In this document: positions 26,960 to 34,299 of the stretch, in pieces
How positions within the stretch are numbered: the stretch's first letter is position 1
How the letters are laid out: every line of letters starts with the position of its first letter
Assembly: GCF_001579805.1 (NCBI RefSeq)
Contig: NZ_CP014546.1
Coordinates: forward strand, 3,162,001 to 3,226,000
Reading direction: 5' to 3'
DNA length: 64,000 nt
DNA from: Pseudomonas azotoformans
GTDB lineage: Bacteria > Pseudomonadota > Gammaproteobacteria > Pseudomonadales > Pseudomonadaceae
Translations under genes and position numbers: made by a program
The notes under the pieces: generated by a model
The model's input: the letters and a program-made list of their open reading frames with translations, nothing else
Databases searched by the model: none
What the model was told of the DNA's origin: nothing

Positions 26960-27892
26960 ATGCGTGTTCTGATTGCTGAACAGGATCACCCGCTCTACGC
27001 CCAATTGCTCGGCGAAGCGGCACCGGACCTTGAAGTGCTGACCAGCGGTGACTCGGCCGAACTGTCGCGCCTGGCCGCCGATTGCCCGGTCTGGCTGGGC
27101 CAGCCGGACTTGCTGGCGACGCTGTTGCGCCAAGGCCATCAGCCGCAATGGCTGCAATCGACTTGGGCCGGCATAACACCGCTGCTGGCTGAAGGTTTGC
27201 CACGCGACTATCGCCTGACCCGTGCGGTCGGTATTTATGGCCAGGTCATGGCCGAATTCGTGCTCACCTATATGCTCGGCCATGAACGCGAAGTACTGGC
27301 GCGCCTGGTCAGCCAGGTCGAGCGCAAATGGGACAACCGCATGGGCCAGAGCCTGGCGGGGCGCAAGGTGCTGATCGTCGGCACCGGCGACATCGGCCAG
27401 AGCGTTGCCGAGTTCCTGGTGCCCTTCGGTGTGAAGCTGTACGGCATCGCCAGTTCCAGTCGGGAACAGGCGCCGTTTATCGAAGTGGCCGGGCTTGAAG
27501 CCCTGGGTCGCCTGGTGGGGGAGGTGGACTACGTAATCAACCTGCTGCCTAACACGCCAAGCACCCATGACCTGTACGACGCGGCGCTGTTCAAGCAATT
27601 CAAGCCGACCGGGTTGTTTATCAACGTCGGGCGTGGTGTGTCGGTAGTGGACGCCGACCTGGTCGAGGCCTTGAAAGAAGGGCATCTGGCCGGTGCGGTG
27701 ATCGATGTGTGCCGCCAGGAACCGTTGCCGCAACGTCATCCGTTCTGGACGGCGTGGGGCCTTCTGCTGACGGGTCACAGTTCGGCGCCGACGTCACCGG
27801 CATTGATGGTAGAGCTGTTCGTACAAAATGTGCGGGCGTATCAGGCCAAGCAAGACTTGCGCGGGAGCGTGGATTTCGAGCGCGGTTACTGA
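26960..27892 (+). CDS. D-2-hydroxyacid dehydrogenase (GhrA-like)
   Basis: A 310-residue NAD(P)H-dependent 2-hydroxyacid dehydrogenase, probably reducing glyoxylate or hydroxypyruvate. The nucleotide-binding motif VLIVGTGDIGQSVAEFL is near residue 138. The substrate Arg is in FINVGRGVSVVD. The Glu of the active site is in DVCRQEPLPQRHPFW, with the His replaced by a downstream GHSSAPTSP segment, as in GhrA-like members. It follows ycgL by about 105 bases. Confidence 0.88.
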   Translation: MRVLIAEQDHPLYAQLLGEAAPDLEVLTSGDSAELSRLAADCPVWLGQPDLLATLLRQGHQPQWLQSTWAGITPLLAEGLPRDYRLTRAVGIYGQVMAEFVLTYMLGHEREVLARLVSQVERKWDNRMGQSLAGRKVLIVGTGDIGQSVAEFLVPFGVKLYGIASSSREQAPFIEVAGLEALGRLVGEVDYVINLLPNTPSTHDLYDAALFKQFKPTGLFINVGRGVSVVDADLVEALKEGHLAGAVIDVCRQEPLPQRHPFWTAWGLLLTGHSSAPTSPALMVELFVQNVRAYQAKQDLRGSVDFERGY

Positions 27893-27898
27893 CAGCAA

Positions 27899-27920
27899 AG
27901 GAGCCGGCATGCCGGCTCCT
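27899..27920. terminator. Terminator between convergent genes
   Basis: A perfect 10-base palindromic stem, AGGAGCCGGC at 27899-27908 and GCCGGCTCCT at 27911-27920, with A-rich and T-containing flanks. It lies between the dehydrogenase (+) and nitroreductase (-) genes and could serve both strands. Confidence 0.75.
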
Positions 27921-27927
27921 CTTGGCA

Positions 27928-28512
27928 TTACAGGTTGAAATCACCTTCCGAGACCAACTCGCTCAACGGACGACGCGGGCTCGGCGCCTCACGACCTTGC
28001 AGGTACTCCGGCAAGGTCGACTTGTCCCCCAGCTTGCCAACCGCAACAGCGGCATGCAGGGCATAACCTTCCGGGATTTTCAGCTCTTTGCGGGTCAGCT
28101 CCTGATCGAAACCGGCCATGCCGTGGGTGTGCCAGCCGCTGAGGCTGGCTTGCAGCGCCAGGTGGCCCCAGGCTGAGCCGGTATCGAAGGTATGCCACAG
28201 CGCCGGGGTTTCTTCGCTGGCGCCGGGGGCGGTGAAGTCGGTTTTCGAGGCGATGATCACCAGGGCCGACGCATGCTGCGCCCAGTTGCGGTTGAATTCA
28301 TTCAGCAAGCCCAGGAAACGCTCCCAGTCCGGCGTGTCGCGGCGCGCGTAGAGAAAGCGCCATGGCTGCGAGTTGTAGGCGGACGGCGCCCAGCGCGCGG
28401 CTTCGAAGAAGCTCAGCAGGGTTTCCTGGTCAATGCTCTCGCCGGTGAAGGCGCGGGGCGACCAACGGTCGGTGAACTGGGTGTGGATCGGATAATCGGC
28501 AACACGTGTCAT
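27928..28512 (-). CDS. Nitroreductase family protein
   Basis: A 194-residue FMN-dependent nitroreductase-fold protein. The FMN-binding start RWSPRAFTGE and EAARWAPSAYNSQPWRFLYA are diagnostic, and GLNEF/ASALVIIASKTDF and WHTHGMAGFD follow. ATG 28512 (MTRVADYP) was chosen over an upstream in-frame start at 28545. Such enzymes reduce nitro compounds or quinones with NAD(P)H; the natural substrate is unknown. Confidence 0.87.
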   Translation of the reverse strand: MTRVADYPIHTQFTDRWSPRAFTGESIDQETLLSFFEAARWAPSAYNSQPWRFLYARRDTPDWERFLGLLNEFNRNWAQHASALVIIASKTDFTAPGASEETPALWHTFDTGSAWGHLALQASLSGWHTHGMAGFDQELTRKELKIPEGYALHAAVAVGKLGDKSTLPEYLQGREAPSPRRPLSELVSEGDFNL

Positions 28513-28666
28513 GGAGCAGTTCCTGATCGTCAATTCGGCGCTCAAAACTACTGCGCGGCCACTAGACTGACAAGTGTTGTTACACCGCCAGTCGTAAGCG
28601 CTTGGCCCCAGGGGCCTTGGGCACTAGACTGGCGGCCTTTTCACCTACCGATACTGATGTAGAGCC

Positions 28667-29116
28667 ATGGCCGCCAAAGTCGAACCTTTCTGGATACGCA
28701 AAACCCTTGAACACCTCGACCAGGAGGAGTGGGAGTCGTTGTGCGACGGCTGTGGCCTGTGCTGCCTGCAAAAGCTTGAGGATGAAGACGACAACAGCGT
28801 CTATTACACGCGGATCGCCTGCAAACTGCTCGACCTGAAAACCTGCCAGTGCACCGACTACCCCAACCGTCGCGCCTCGGTGCCGGACTGCATCCAGCTC
28901 ACGCCGGGCCAGGCCGACCAGTTCAAATGGTTGCCGCCCACCTGCGGCTATCGCCTGGTCAGCGAACGTAAGGACCTGCCACTGTGGCACCACCTGGTCT
29001 GCGGCGACCGCGATGCCGTGCACCACGAACGCATTTCCCAGTCCGGGCGCATGCTCAGCGAAGGCAGCGTGCCTGAGGATGACTGGGAGGATTACCTGAT
29101 TTTCCGCGCGGGCTGA
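28667..29116 (+). CDS. YcgN family cysteine-cluster protein (UPF0260)
   Basis: A 149-residue protein with the [11 protein letters not shown] cluster near residue 26 and further Cys at [10 protein letters not shown] and DCIQLTPGQ, the pattern of the YkgJ/YcgN CxxCxxCC family that probably binds zinc or an iron-sulfur cluster. Biochemical role unknown. It is near rnd-ycgL, as in many Pseudomonas genomes, and is followed 12 bases later by an exported protein gene. Confidence 0.92.
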   Translation: MAAKVEPFWIRKTLEHLDQEEWESLCDGCGLCCLQKLEDEDDNSVYYTRIACKLLDLKTCQCTDYPNRRASVPDCIQLTPGQADQFKWLPPTCGYRLVSERKDLPLWHHLVCGDRDAVHHERISQSGRMLSEGSVPEDDWEDYLIFRAG

Positions 29117-29128
29117 CAAGGAGTGGGT

Positions 29129-30349
29129 ATGAGGGGGGCAATCAAGCTGGCGGCATCTGTGGTGTTGCTGGCGCTGAGTACATCCGCGTGGTGCGCGAAG
29201 AAAGTCGACCTGGATTATCACGTCAAACTGTTGCCCCAGACGGATCAGGCCGAGGTGCGGGTGAGCCTGTCCCAAGGCTCGGCGGTGCGCAGCCTGAACT
29301 TCGACCTCGGCCCCGACGGTGACTACAGCGACTTCAAGGCCGACGGCCAGTGGCGCATCACCGAGCATCGTGGCCTGTGGCAACCCAGCGCCAACAAGGC
29401 CAGCCTGACTTACCGCGTACGCCTCACCCATGCACGCAAGGCCGGTCTCTATGAAGCGCGGATGACGCCGGGCTGGGCGTTGTTTCGCGGCGAAGACTTG
29501 GTGCCGACCGCGCGGCTCGACCAGCAGGACGGCGTCGAGTTGGTCTCGCGCCTGGTGTTCGAACTGCCGGCCGGCTGGAAAAGCGTTGAAACCGCTTGGC
29601 CGCGCATCGGCAAGAACAAATTCCGCATCGACAACATCTCCCGCCTGTTCGACCGGCCCACCGGCTGGATGCTCGCCGGCAACCTCGGCAGCCGCCGCGT
29701 GCGCCTGGGCGAGACGGAAGTCACCGTGGCTTCGCCCAAGGGCCAGGCCATGCGTCGCATGGACGTGCTGACGTTGCTGACCTTCGTCTGGCCACAAGTA
29801 GAAGCGGCCTTCCCGCGCCATCCGGCCAAGCTGCTGGTGGTGGGCGCCAGTGACCCGATGCGCCGTGGCGCGTTCGCGGCGCGGGATTCGGTCTACCTCA
29901 ACAGCCGCACGCCGCTGGTCAGCGAAAACGGCAGCAGCCCGTTGATCCGCGAAGTGGTGCAGGCGATTGGGCGTTTCAATGACCACGACACCAGTGACTG
30001 GATCAGCGAGGGCCTGGCCGAGTACTACGCCATCGAGCTGGTGCGTCGGGCAGGTGGCATCACCGACGAACGGTATCAGGCGATACAGGCGCGATTGAAC
30101 AAGGAAGGCAAAGACGTGACCAGCCTGCGCGGCGAACACGTCAGCGGTGCGACGGTGTCACGGGCGGTGGTGGTGTTGCAGGAGCTGGACCGCGAGATTC
30201 GCGTAAAGACCCACAACAAACGCTCGCTGGATGACCTCGCGCAGGCGGTGATGCGGGCCAACAGCATCACCACCGCGGAGTTCGTGCAACTGGCTGAAAG
30301 TATCATCGGCGAGTCGTCGGTGGTGCTGGACAACAAGCTGCTGCGTTAG
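29129..30349 (+). CDS. Exported protein with degenerate gluzincin peptidase-like region
   Basis: A 406-residue protein with a signal peptide (AASVVLLALSTSAWC; the Cys may hint at a lipoprotein but no clean lipobox is seen). The N-terminal half is beta-rich. Near residues 270-300, PLIREVVQAIGRF followed by DWISEGLAEYYAIELV resembles the helix pair of M1/M61 zinc peptidases, in which HExxH is followed by WxxEG. Here the two His positions are Arg and Gln, so zinc catalysis is unlikely. AAGGAG at 29118-29123 supports ATG 29129. The end overlaps the next convergent gene by 4 bases. Confidence 0.68.
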   Translation: MRGAIKLAASVVLLALSTSAWCAKKVDLDYHVKLLPQTDQAEVRVSLSQGSAVRSLNFDLGPDGDYSDFKADGQWRITEHRGLWQPSANKASLTYRVRLTHARKAGLYEARMTPGWALFRGEDLVPTARLDQQDGVELVSRLVFELPAGWKSVETAWPRIGKNKFRIDNISRLFDRPTGWMLAGNLGSRRVRLGETEVTVASPKGQAMRRMDVLTLLTFVWPQVEAAFPRHPAKLLVVGASDPMRRGAFAARDSVYLNSRTPLVSENGSSPLIREVVQAIGRFNDHDTSDWISEGLAEYYAIELVRRAGGITDERYQAIQARLNKEGKDVTSLRGEHVSGATVSRAVVVLQELDREIRVKTHNKRSLDDLAQAVMRANSITTAEFVQLAESIIGESSVVLDNKLLR

Positions 30350-30696
30350 CCGGTGGTTTTGGTGGCCTTCTCGGCCGCCACTTCAGCCTTGGTCTTCAGA
30401 TTCTTCAGCTCGGCCCCGGCGCGTTCGATCTTCGTGCGCACGGTATTCATTTCCTGGCGGCCCTGTTCCAGCTTGTCCTTGAGCGAGCTGTGCCCGGTAA
30501 AACCACGGGCCAGCGCCACGCCGCCGATCGCCACCTGGATCAAGCCGAAAATCCCGCCACGGCGCAGGCCTTTGCCCACCATCATCACGCCACCGGCCAC
30601 CGAGCCGATGCGCTCCCAGCCGTGCACGTTCTGCGTGGGCTGGGTCTCGAAAGGCGTGTGTTCGATGATAGGTCGCAAGGTTTTGCTGTCGCTCAT
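30346..30696 (-). CDS. YgaP-type membrane protein (DUF2892-like)
   Basis: A 116-residue protein. Residues 23-68 hold NVHGWERIGSVAGGVMMVGKGLRRGGIFGLIQVAIGGVALARG in overlapping parts, a glycine-rich pair of short hydrophobic helices typical of the DUF2892 (YgaP transmembrane) family. The rest is a basic, charged coiled-coil-like tail (KDKLEQGRQEMNTVRTKIE). ATG 30696 follows a GGAGAC ribosome site. Function unknown. Confidence 0.75.
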   Translation of the reverse strand: MSDSKTLRPIIEHTPFETQPTQNVHGWERIGSVAGGVMMVGKGLRRGGIFGLIQVAIGGVALARGFTGHSSLKDKLEQGRQEMNTVRTKIERAGAELKNLKTKAEVAAEKATKTTG

Positions 30697-30764
30697 GATC
30701 TGTCTCCAACGAGGGCTATTGATAAGTAGCTGACTGCCCGCAGGCGTCGGATGTTCCCAAAAGA

Positions 30765-31232
30765 TCAGTACTTGGGGCCCGAGCGGGTGTTGTTGCCCTT
30801 GGCCAGGCGGTCGTAGAGCACCACGTTGACGGTGGCGGCGAGGTTCATGCAGCCGGTGGTCGGGATGTAGACCACGTCCTCGCACCAGTCGCGGATCTCT
30901 TTGTCGAGGGAACCGTCTTCCGGACCAAAGATGTACAGCGCGCGGTCCGGATGGGTGTATTCGGGCAGGGGGCGAGCGCCTTCTACCAGTTCCACGGCGA
31001 CGGGGATGCAGCCCAGGGGCAGGATCTTTTTCAGGTCATCGATGCCGATCAGCGGAATGTCGTGGTGGACTTTCTTGGTGTCGGTGATGAAGTCCCGCGC
31101 GCGCTCGTAACGCACGCCGGTGTAGAACACCGAGGCCACGCCGTAGCAGCCGGCGGCACGCATGACCGAACCGACGTTTTCGGGGGATTTGGGGTTATAC
31201 AAACCGATGCAGCTGTAGCGTTTATTGCCCAC
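30765..31232 (-). CDS. TrmH/SpoU family RNA methyltransferase
   Basis: A 155-residue SPOUT-class methyltransferase. The three motifs are visible: PKSPENVGSVMRAAGCYG near residue 15, YIFGPEDGSLDKEI near 100 and CMNLAATVNVVLYDRL near 128, forming the trefoil-knot SAM site. It is a minimal, catalytic-domain-only member. By family it methylates a ribose 2'-OH in tRNA or rRNA; the site is not known. Confidence 0.88.
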   Translation of the reverse strand: MGNKRYSCIGLYNPKSPENVGSVMRAAGCYGVASVFYTGVRYERARDFITDTKKVHHDIPLIGIDDLKKILPLGCIPVAVELVEGARPLPEYTHPDRALYIFGPEDGSLDKEIRDWCEDVVYIPTTGCMNLAATVNVVLYDRLAKGNNTRSGPKY

Positions 31233-31260
31233 AGGAGTGCCTTAAAAAGGCAGCAGTATA

Positions 31261-31317
31261 GCGGCAAGCGGCAAGCTGCAAGTAAAAGCGGCGTGGCTTT
31301 TTCTTGCCGCTTGCCGC
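31261..31317. repeat. Long inverted repeat (15-base arms)
   Basis: GCGGCAAGCGGCAAG at 31261-31275 and its exact complement at 31303-31317, separated by 27 bases with a GTGGCTTTTT stretch. Within each arm the unit GCGGCAA/GCGGCAAG is doubled. It sits between the RNA methyltransferase start and the HNH nuclease end, both minus strand, and may terminate the nuclease transcript or be a family of intergenic repeats distinct from the GGGAGC-type REPs. Confidence 0.7.
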
Positions 31318-31326
31318 TCGAAACCT

Positions 31327-31701
31327 TCAGTCGTCTTTCTTCATCAACCCCGCCAACGCCGCAAACGGGTTATGCGTGGCCTTGGCAATCGTCGGGCTGC
31401 TGGTGGAGCCTTCGCCGAAATACTGCTGGTCGGTATACCGCGAGTGTTCGTTGTCGTGGCAATACAGGCACAGCAGCTCCCAGTTGGAACCGTCCTGGGG
31501 ATTGTCATCATGATTGTGGTTTCGATGGTGTACGGTCAGCTCGCTCAGGCGTTTGCCGGCGAACTCACGGGCGCAGCGGCCGCACACGTGGGGGTACATT
31601 TTCAACGCTTTATCGCGGTAGCCCATTTCCCGGTCGCGCTGGGCATCGGCAAGGATGCGGTCCAGCTTGGCGGTGTGGGAGGGCGGGTTGGTCGAGCTCA
31701 T
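31327..31701 (-). CDS. YajD family HNH nuclease
   Basis: A 124-residue HNH-fold protein. Two zinc-type Cys pairs, CGRCAREF and CLYCHDNEHS, bracket the nuclease core HHRNHNHDDNPQDGSNWELL. It matches the YajD family, whose cellular role is unknown. The second of two adjacent ATGs (31701) is better spaced from GGAG; starting at 31704 adds one Met. Confidence 0.88.
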   Translation of the reverse strand: MSSTNPPSHTAKLDRILADAQRDREMGYRDKALKMYPHVCGRCAREFAGKRLSELTVHHRNHNHDDNPQDGSNWELLCLYCHDNEHSRYTDQQYFGEGSTSSPTIAKATHNPFAALAGLMKKDD

Positions 31702-31798
31702 CATGGCTCCTGGCTATTTTGGGGTTCACGGATAGGGTTGATTCTAGCCGCTCGCGTTGCAAATAACCGCTTCACTTTACTCATAAGGACTGAAACTC

Positions 31799-32719
31799 AT
31801 GCGTCTGCATTCATGGACTGTTGCACTGTTGTTGTGTGGGCTCACGGCCCAAGCCCAAGCGTTTTCTACACCCCAACCCGGCCAGGTGATCGAGGTTGCC
31901 CTCGATCAATTGCACCCGACACAGGCCGTGGTGGGGTTCGACCAGATCTACTACAGCCTCGGCCTGTTCGCCGACAAACCCGCCAAGGTCTTCGATGAAT
32001 ACTGCGAAACCAACGGCCAGGGCGAAGCCGACAACGTGCCCAAGGGCGCGGACCTGCACAAGCCGGCGAGCTTCAGCTGCAAGGACCCGGTGGGCACTCA
32101 TCCCGACGACATGAAGACCGTGGTGGTCGGCCCTGGCGGCCAGTTGTACCTGACCGACGGTCACCACAGCTTCACCACCTTGTGGGAAGTGCCCGGCGGC
32201 GGGCCTCGCCTGAACATGTGGGTCAAGGTCACCGACGACTTCAGCAACAGCCCCACCCTGGCCAATTTCTGGCAGCGCATGCAGGCCGCGCGCAAGGTCT
32301 GGCTCAAGGACAATCAAGGCCAGACCCTGCCGCCCGAGCAACTGCCGGCGCACCTGGGCTTCAAGAACCTGCAGGACGATACCTTCCGCAGCCTGGTGTA
32401 TTTCACCCGCAAGGCCGCGTATGGCAAGCCCGAGGCGGGCGAGATCGCGCCGGAGTTCCTGGAGTTCTACTGGGGCAACTGGCTGCGTACTCAAATTGAC
32501 CTGGGCAAGTACAACCTGAACAAGAAGGGTGGCTACAAGGACGCCATTGAGGCCGTGGCCAAGCGCATGGTCAGCCTGGCGCCGGGCTCACAGGTCGGTG
32601 ACAGCGGTTTCACCGCCCATCAACTGGGCGGCATGACCCAACTCGACCGTAACGAGCTGGAAAAGACCTTCGACAAAAAAGTCCCGTATGTGATCGATTA
32701 CCGCAATTCCCTGCGTTAG
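31799..32719 (+). CDS. Exported ParB-like nuclease-fold protein
   Basis: A 306-residue protein with a clear signal peptide (WTVALLLCGLTAQAQA). The mature part resembles the ParB-like family seen in exported proteins: VIEVALDQLHPTQAVVGFDQ at its start and YLTDGHHSFTTLWEV near residue 115, which fits the GxHRxxA-type phosphate-binding box of ParB/sulfiredoxin folds. Two Cys (YCETNG, FSCKDP) could form a disulfide. AAGGA precedes the ATG. A role outside the cytoplasm on a nucleotide or phosphoester is inference. Confidence 0.75.
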   Translation: MRLHSWTVALLLCGLTAQAQAFSTPQPGQVIEVALDQLHPTQAVVGFDQIYYSLGLFADKPAKVFDEYCETNGQGEADNVPKGADLHKPASFSCKDPVGTHPDDMKTVVVGPGGQLYLTDGHHSFTTLWEVPGGGPRLNMWVKVTDDFSNSPTLANFWQRMQAARKVWLKDNQGQTLPPEQLPAHLGFKNLQDDTFRSLVYFTRKAAYGKPEAGEIAPEFLEFYWGNWLRTQIDLGKYNLNKKGGYKDAIEAVAKRMVSLAPGSQVGDSGFTAHQLGGMTQLDRNELEKTFDKKVPYVIDYRNSLR

Positions 32720-32723
32720 CCGA

Positions 32724-33404
32724 TCACAGCTTCTGCGCAATCCAGATGGTGTGCCGGGTGCCCTTGTTGCCATGGGCGAATACCTGCACTTCCTCGGCCT
32801 TGAAACCGGCCTTGCGCAGTTTGTCGCTGAACAGCTTGTCCGCGCTGGCCGACCACACGGCCAGCACGCCTTTGGGGCGCAGGGCCTTGGCGCAGGCCGC
32901 CAGGCCTCCGGCGGAGTAGAGCCAACTGTTGGCCTTTTGCGTGAGACCTTCGGGGCCGTTGTCCACGTCCAGCATGATCGCGTCAAAGCCCTGGGGCTCG
33001 GCTTGCAGCACCTTGGCCACGTCTTCCAGGCGGATCACCGTGCGCGGGTCCAGCAGCGGGCGGCCGGATTTTTCGCCCAGTGGCCCACGGTTCCATTCCA
33101 CGACGCCTGGTACCAGTTCTGCCACGACCACTTCGGCAGTCTTGCCCAGGTGTTTGAGCGCTGACGCCAGGGTAAAGCCCATGCCCAAGCCACCGATCAA
33201 CACCCGTGAGTCCGCACGCCCGGCGACTTTGCGGCAGGGGATCTCCGCCAGCGCATCTTCGGAACCGTGCATGCGCGTGTTCATCAGCTGGCCGCCATCA
33301 CCGCCCTGAATCTTGATGACGAAATCTTCACCGTATTCGAACAGGCACAAGGCACCGCCGTTGTCGGGGATCGGGGTGGTGTCCAGCAGAACGAAACGTT
33401 TCAT
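32724..33404 (-). CDS. Spermidine synthase-like methyltransferase-fold protein
   Basis: A 226-residue Rossmann protein with VIKIQGGDGGQLMNTRMHGSE, then the nucleotide motif VLIGGLGMGFTLAS and a DAIMLDVDNGPEG acidic loop, as in the spermidine synthase-like family of Pseudomonas. The motif GLGMG replaces GGGDG of true aminopropyltransferases, and the usual N-terminal tetramer domain is missing, so polyamine synthesis is doubtful. It is convergent with the ParB-like gene, leaving 4 bases. Confidence 0.75.
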   Translation of the reverse strand: MKRFVLLDTTPIPDNGGALCLFEYGEDFVIKIQGGDGGQLMNTRMHGSEDALAEIPCRKVAGRADSRVLIGGLGMGFTLASALKHLGKTAEVVVAELVPGVVEWNRGPLGEKSGRPLLDPRTVIRLEDVAKVLQAEPQGFDAIMLDVDNGPEGLTQKANSWLYSAGGLAACAKALRPKGVLAVWSASADKLFSDKLRKAGFKAEEVQVFAHGNKGTRHTIWIAQKL

Positions 33405-33482
33405 GGAAATCTCATTGGGAAGGGCATTCTTGCGCGGTTGGGAGTAGCCTTACGACATTCCGGTCAGGCCATGGAGCCATCG

Positions 33483-33761
33483 ATGAAGTGCAGCATTCTA
33501 ACGGTCATTGTGTTGAGCGCGCTCGCCTCTGGTGCGGCGCAGGCTCAGGAGTTGCAAACCGTACCGGTCGCGCCCGCCCCAACGCCAGGCGCACCGGGCA
33601 CCCCGACGCCGACGTTGTACCCGCAAGTCACCCCATCGGCCGTGCCCAAGACCAACGGCTCGCCGCCCTTGGTGCCCATCGTGCTGCCCACGCCACCCAA
33701 GGATCAGACGGTGCCGGGCCTGCTGCAAAACGACAGCAAGCCGAAGACGCCGGGCGGCTAA
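33483..33761 (+). CDS. Small secreted proline-rich protein
   Basis: A 92-residue protein with signal peptide MKCSILTVIVLSALASGAAQA and a mature part very rich in Pro, Thr and Val (VAPAPTPGAPGTPTPTLYP), low complexity with no fold motif. GGAG at 33474-33477 supports ATG 33483 over the earlier in-frame ATG at 33471. Its stop overlaps the convergent cNMP-binding gene by 4 bases. Function unknown. Confidence 0.7.
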   Translation: MKCSILTVIVLSALASGAAQAQELQTVPVAPAPTPGAPGTPTPTLYPQVTPSAVPKTNGSPPLVPIVLPTPPKDQTVPGLLQNDSKPKTPGG

Positions 33762-34231
33762 AACTGTTGCGAAAGTAATTGCCCGTCGGCCATGCGCAGG
33801 CGCTTGGACAGGGCGATGGCAATGGCGCGGATGATCTTGGCGGCGACCCTGGGCGCTTCGTTGAGCATCTTTTCCAGGGAATCCTTGCCCAGGTTCAACA
33901 GCACGCAGTCACTGGCCGCCACGCAACTGGCCGAGCGGCGCTCGCCGTCGAGTACAGCCATTTCACCAAAGGCCCGACCACTGCGCAGGGTGGCGATGGT
34001 CAGGCGCTGGCCGTCGTGGTTGGTTTTCTGCACCGCCACCTGGCCGCTGTGGAGGATGCACATGAAGGTGCCAGCATCGCCCTCAAGGAAAATCACCTCA
34101 TCGCGGGCAATGCTGCTGATATTGAAATAGCCGGCGGCGACGTGAAAGTCTTCCGGCAACAGCGGGTCGAACAGGCCGCAATCCATGAGCATGTCGCGGA
34201 TTTCGGTATTCATTAGCGTCGGTAGTGCCAT
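33758..34231 (-). CDS. Cyclic nucleotide-binding domain protein
   Basis: A 157-residue stand-alone cNMP-binding beta-roll. The phosphate-binding cassette SGRAFGEMAVLDGERRSAS near residues 83-101 keeps the Glu and Arg that hold the cyclic phosphate in CRP/PKA-like domains. There is no DNA-binding helix-turn-helix, so it is not a Crp/Fnr transcription factor. It may regulate a partner by binding. It is preceded by ptrB on the same strand. Confidence 0.85.
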   Translation of the reverse strand: MALPTLMNTEIRDMLMDCGLFDPLLPEDFHVAAGYFNISSIARDEVIFLEGDAGTFMCILHSGQVAVQKTNHDGQRLTIATLRSGRAFGEMAVLDGERRSASCVAASDCVLLNLGKDSLEKMLNEAPRVAAKIIRAIAIALSKRLRMADGQLLSQQF

Positions 34232-34255
34232 GGCTGCAATCTTGGTCCATCAATC

Positions 34256-34293
34256 AGTAGGCGGTCCTGTGTTCAGACAGAACCGCCCTACGA
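34256..34293. terminator. Imperfect hairpin after ptrB
   Basis: GTAGGCGGTCCTGT followed after GTTC by AGACAGAACCGCCCTAC forms an imperfect stem just beyond the ptrB stop on the minus strand. Its T-run is weak, so it is a candidate terminator only. Confidence 0.4.
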
Positions 34294-34299
34294 AGTTCC

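Noticed and set aside
28560..28630. Repeated CACTAGACTG and a GGCCCC/GGGGCC stem between the nitroreductase and ycgN genes
   Set aside because: Short and imperfect; could be coincidence in a 150-base divergent gap.
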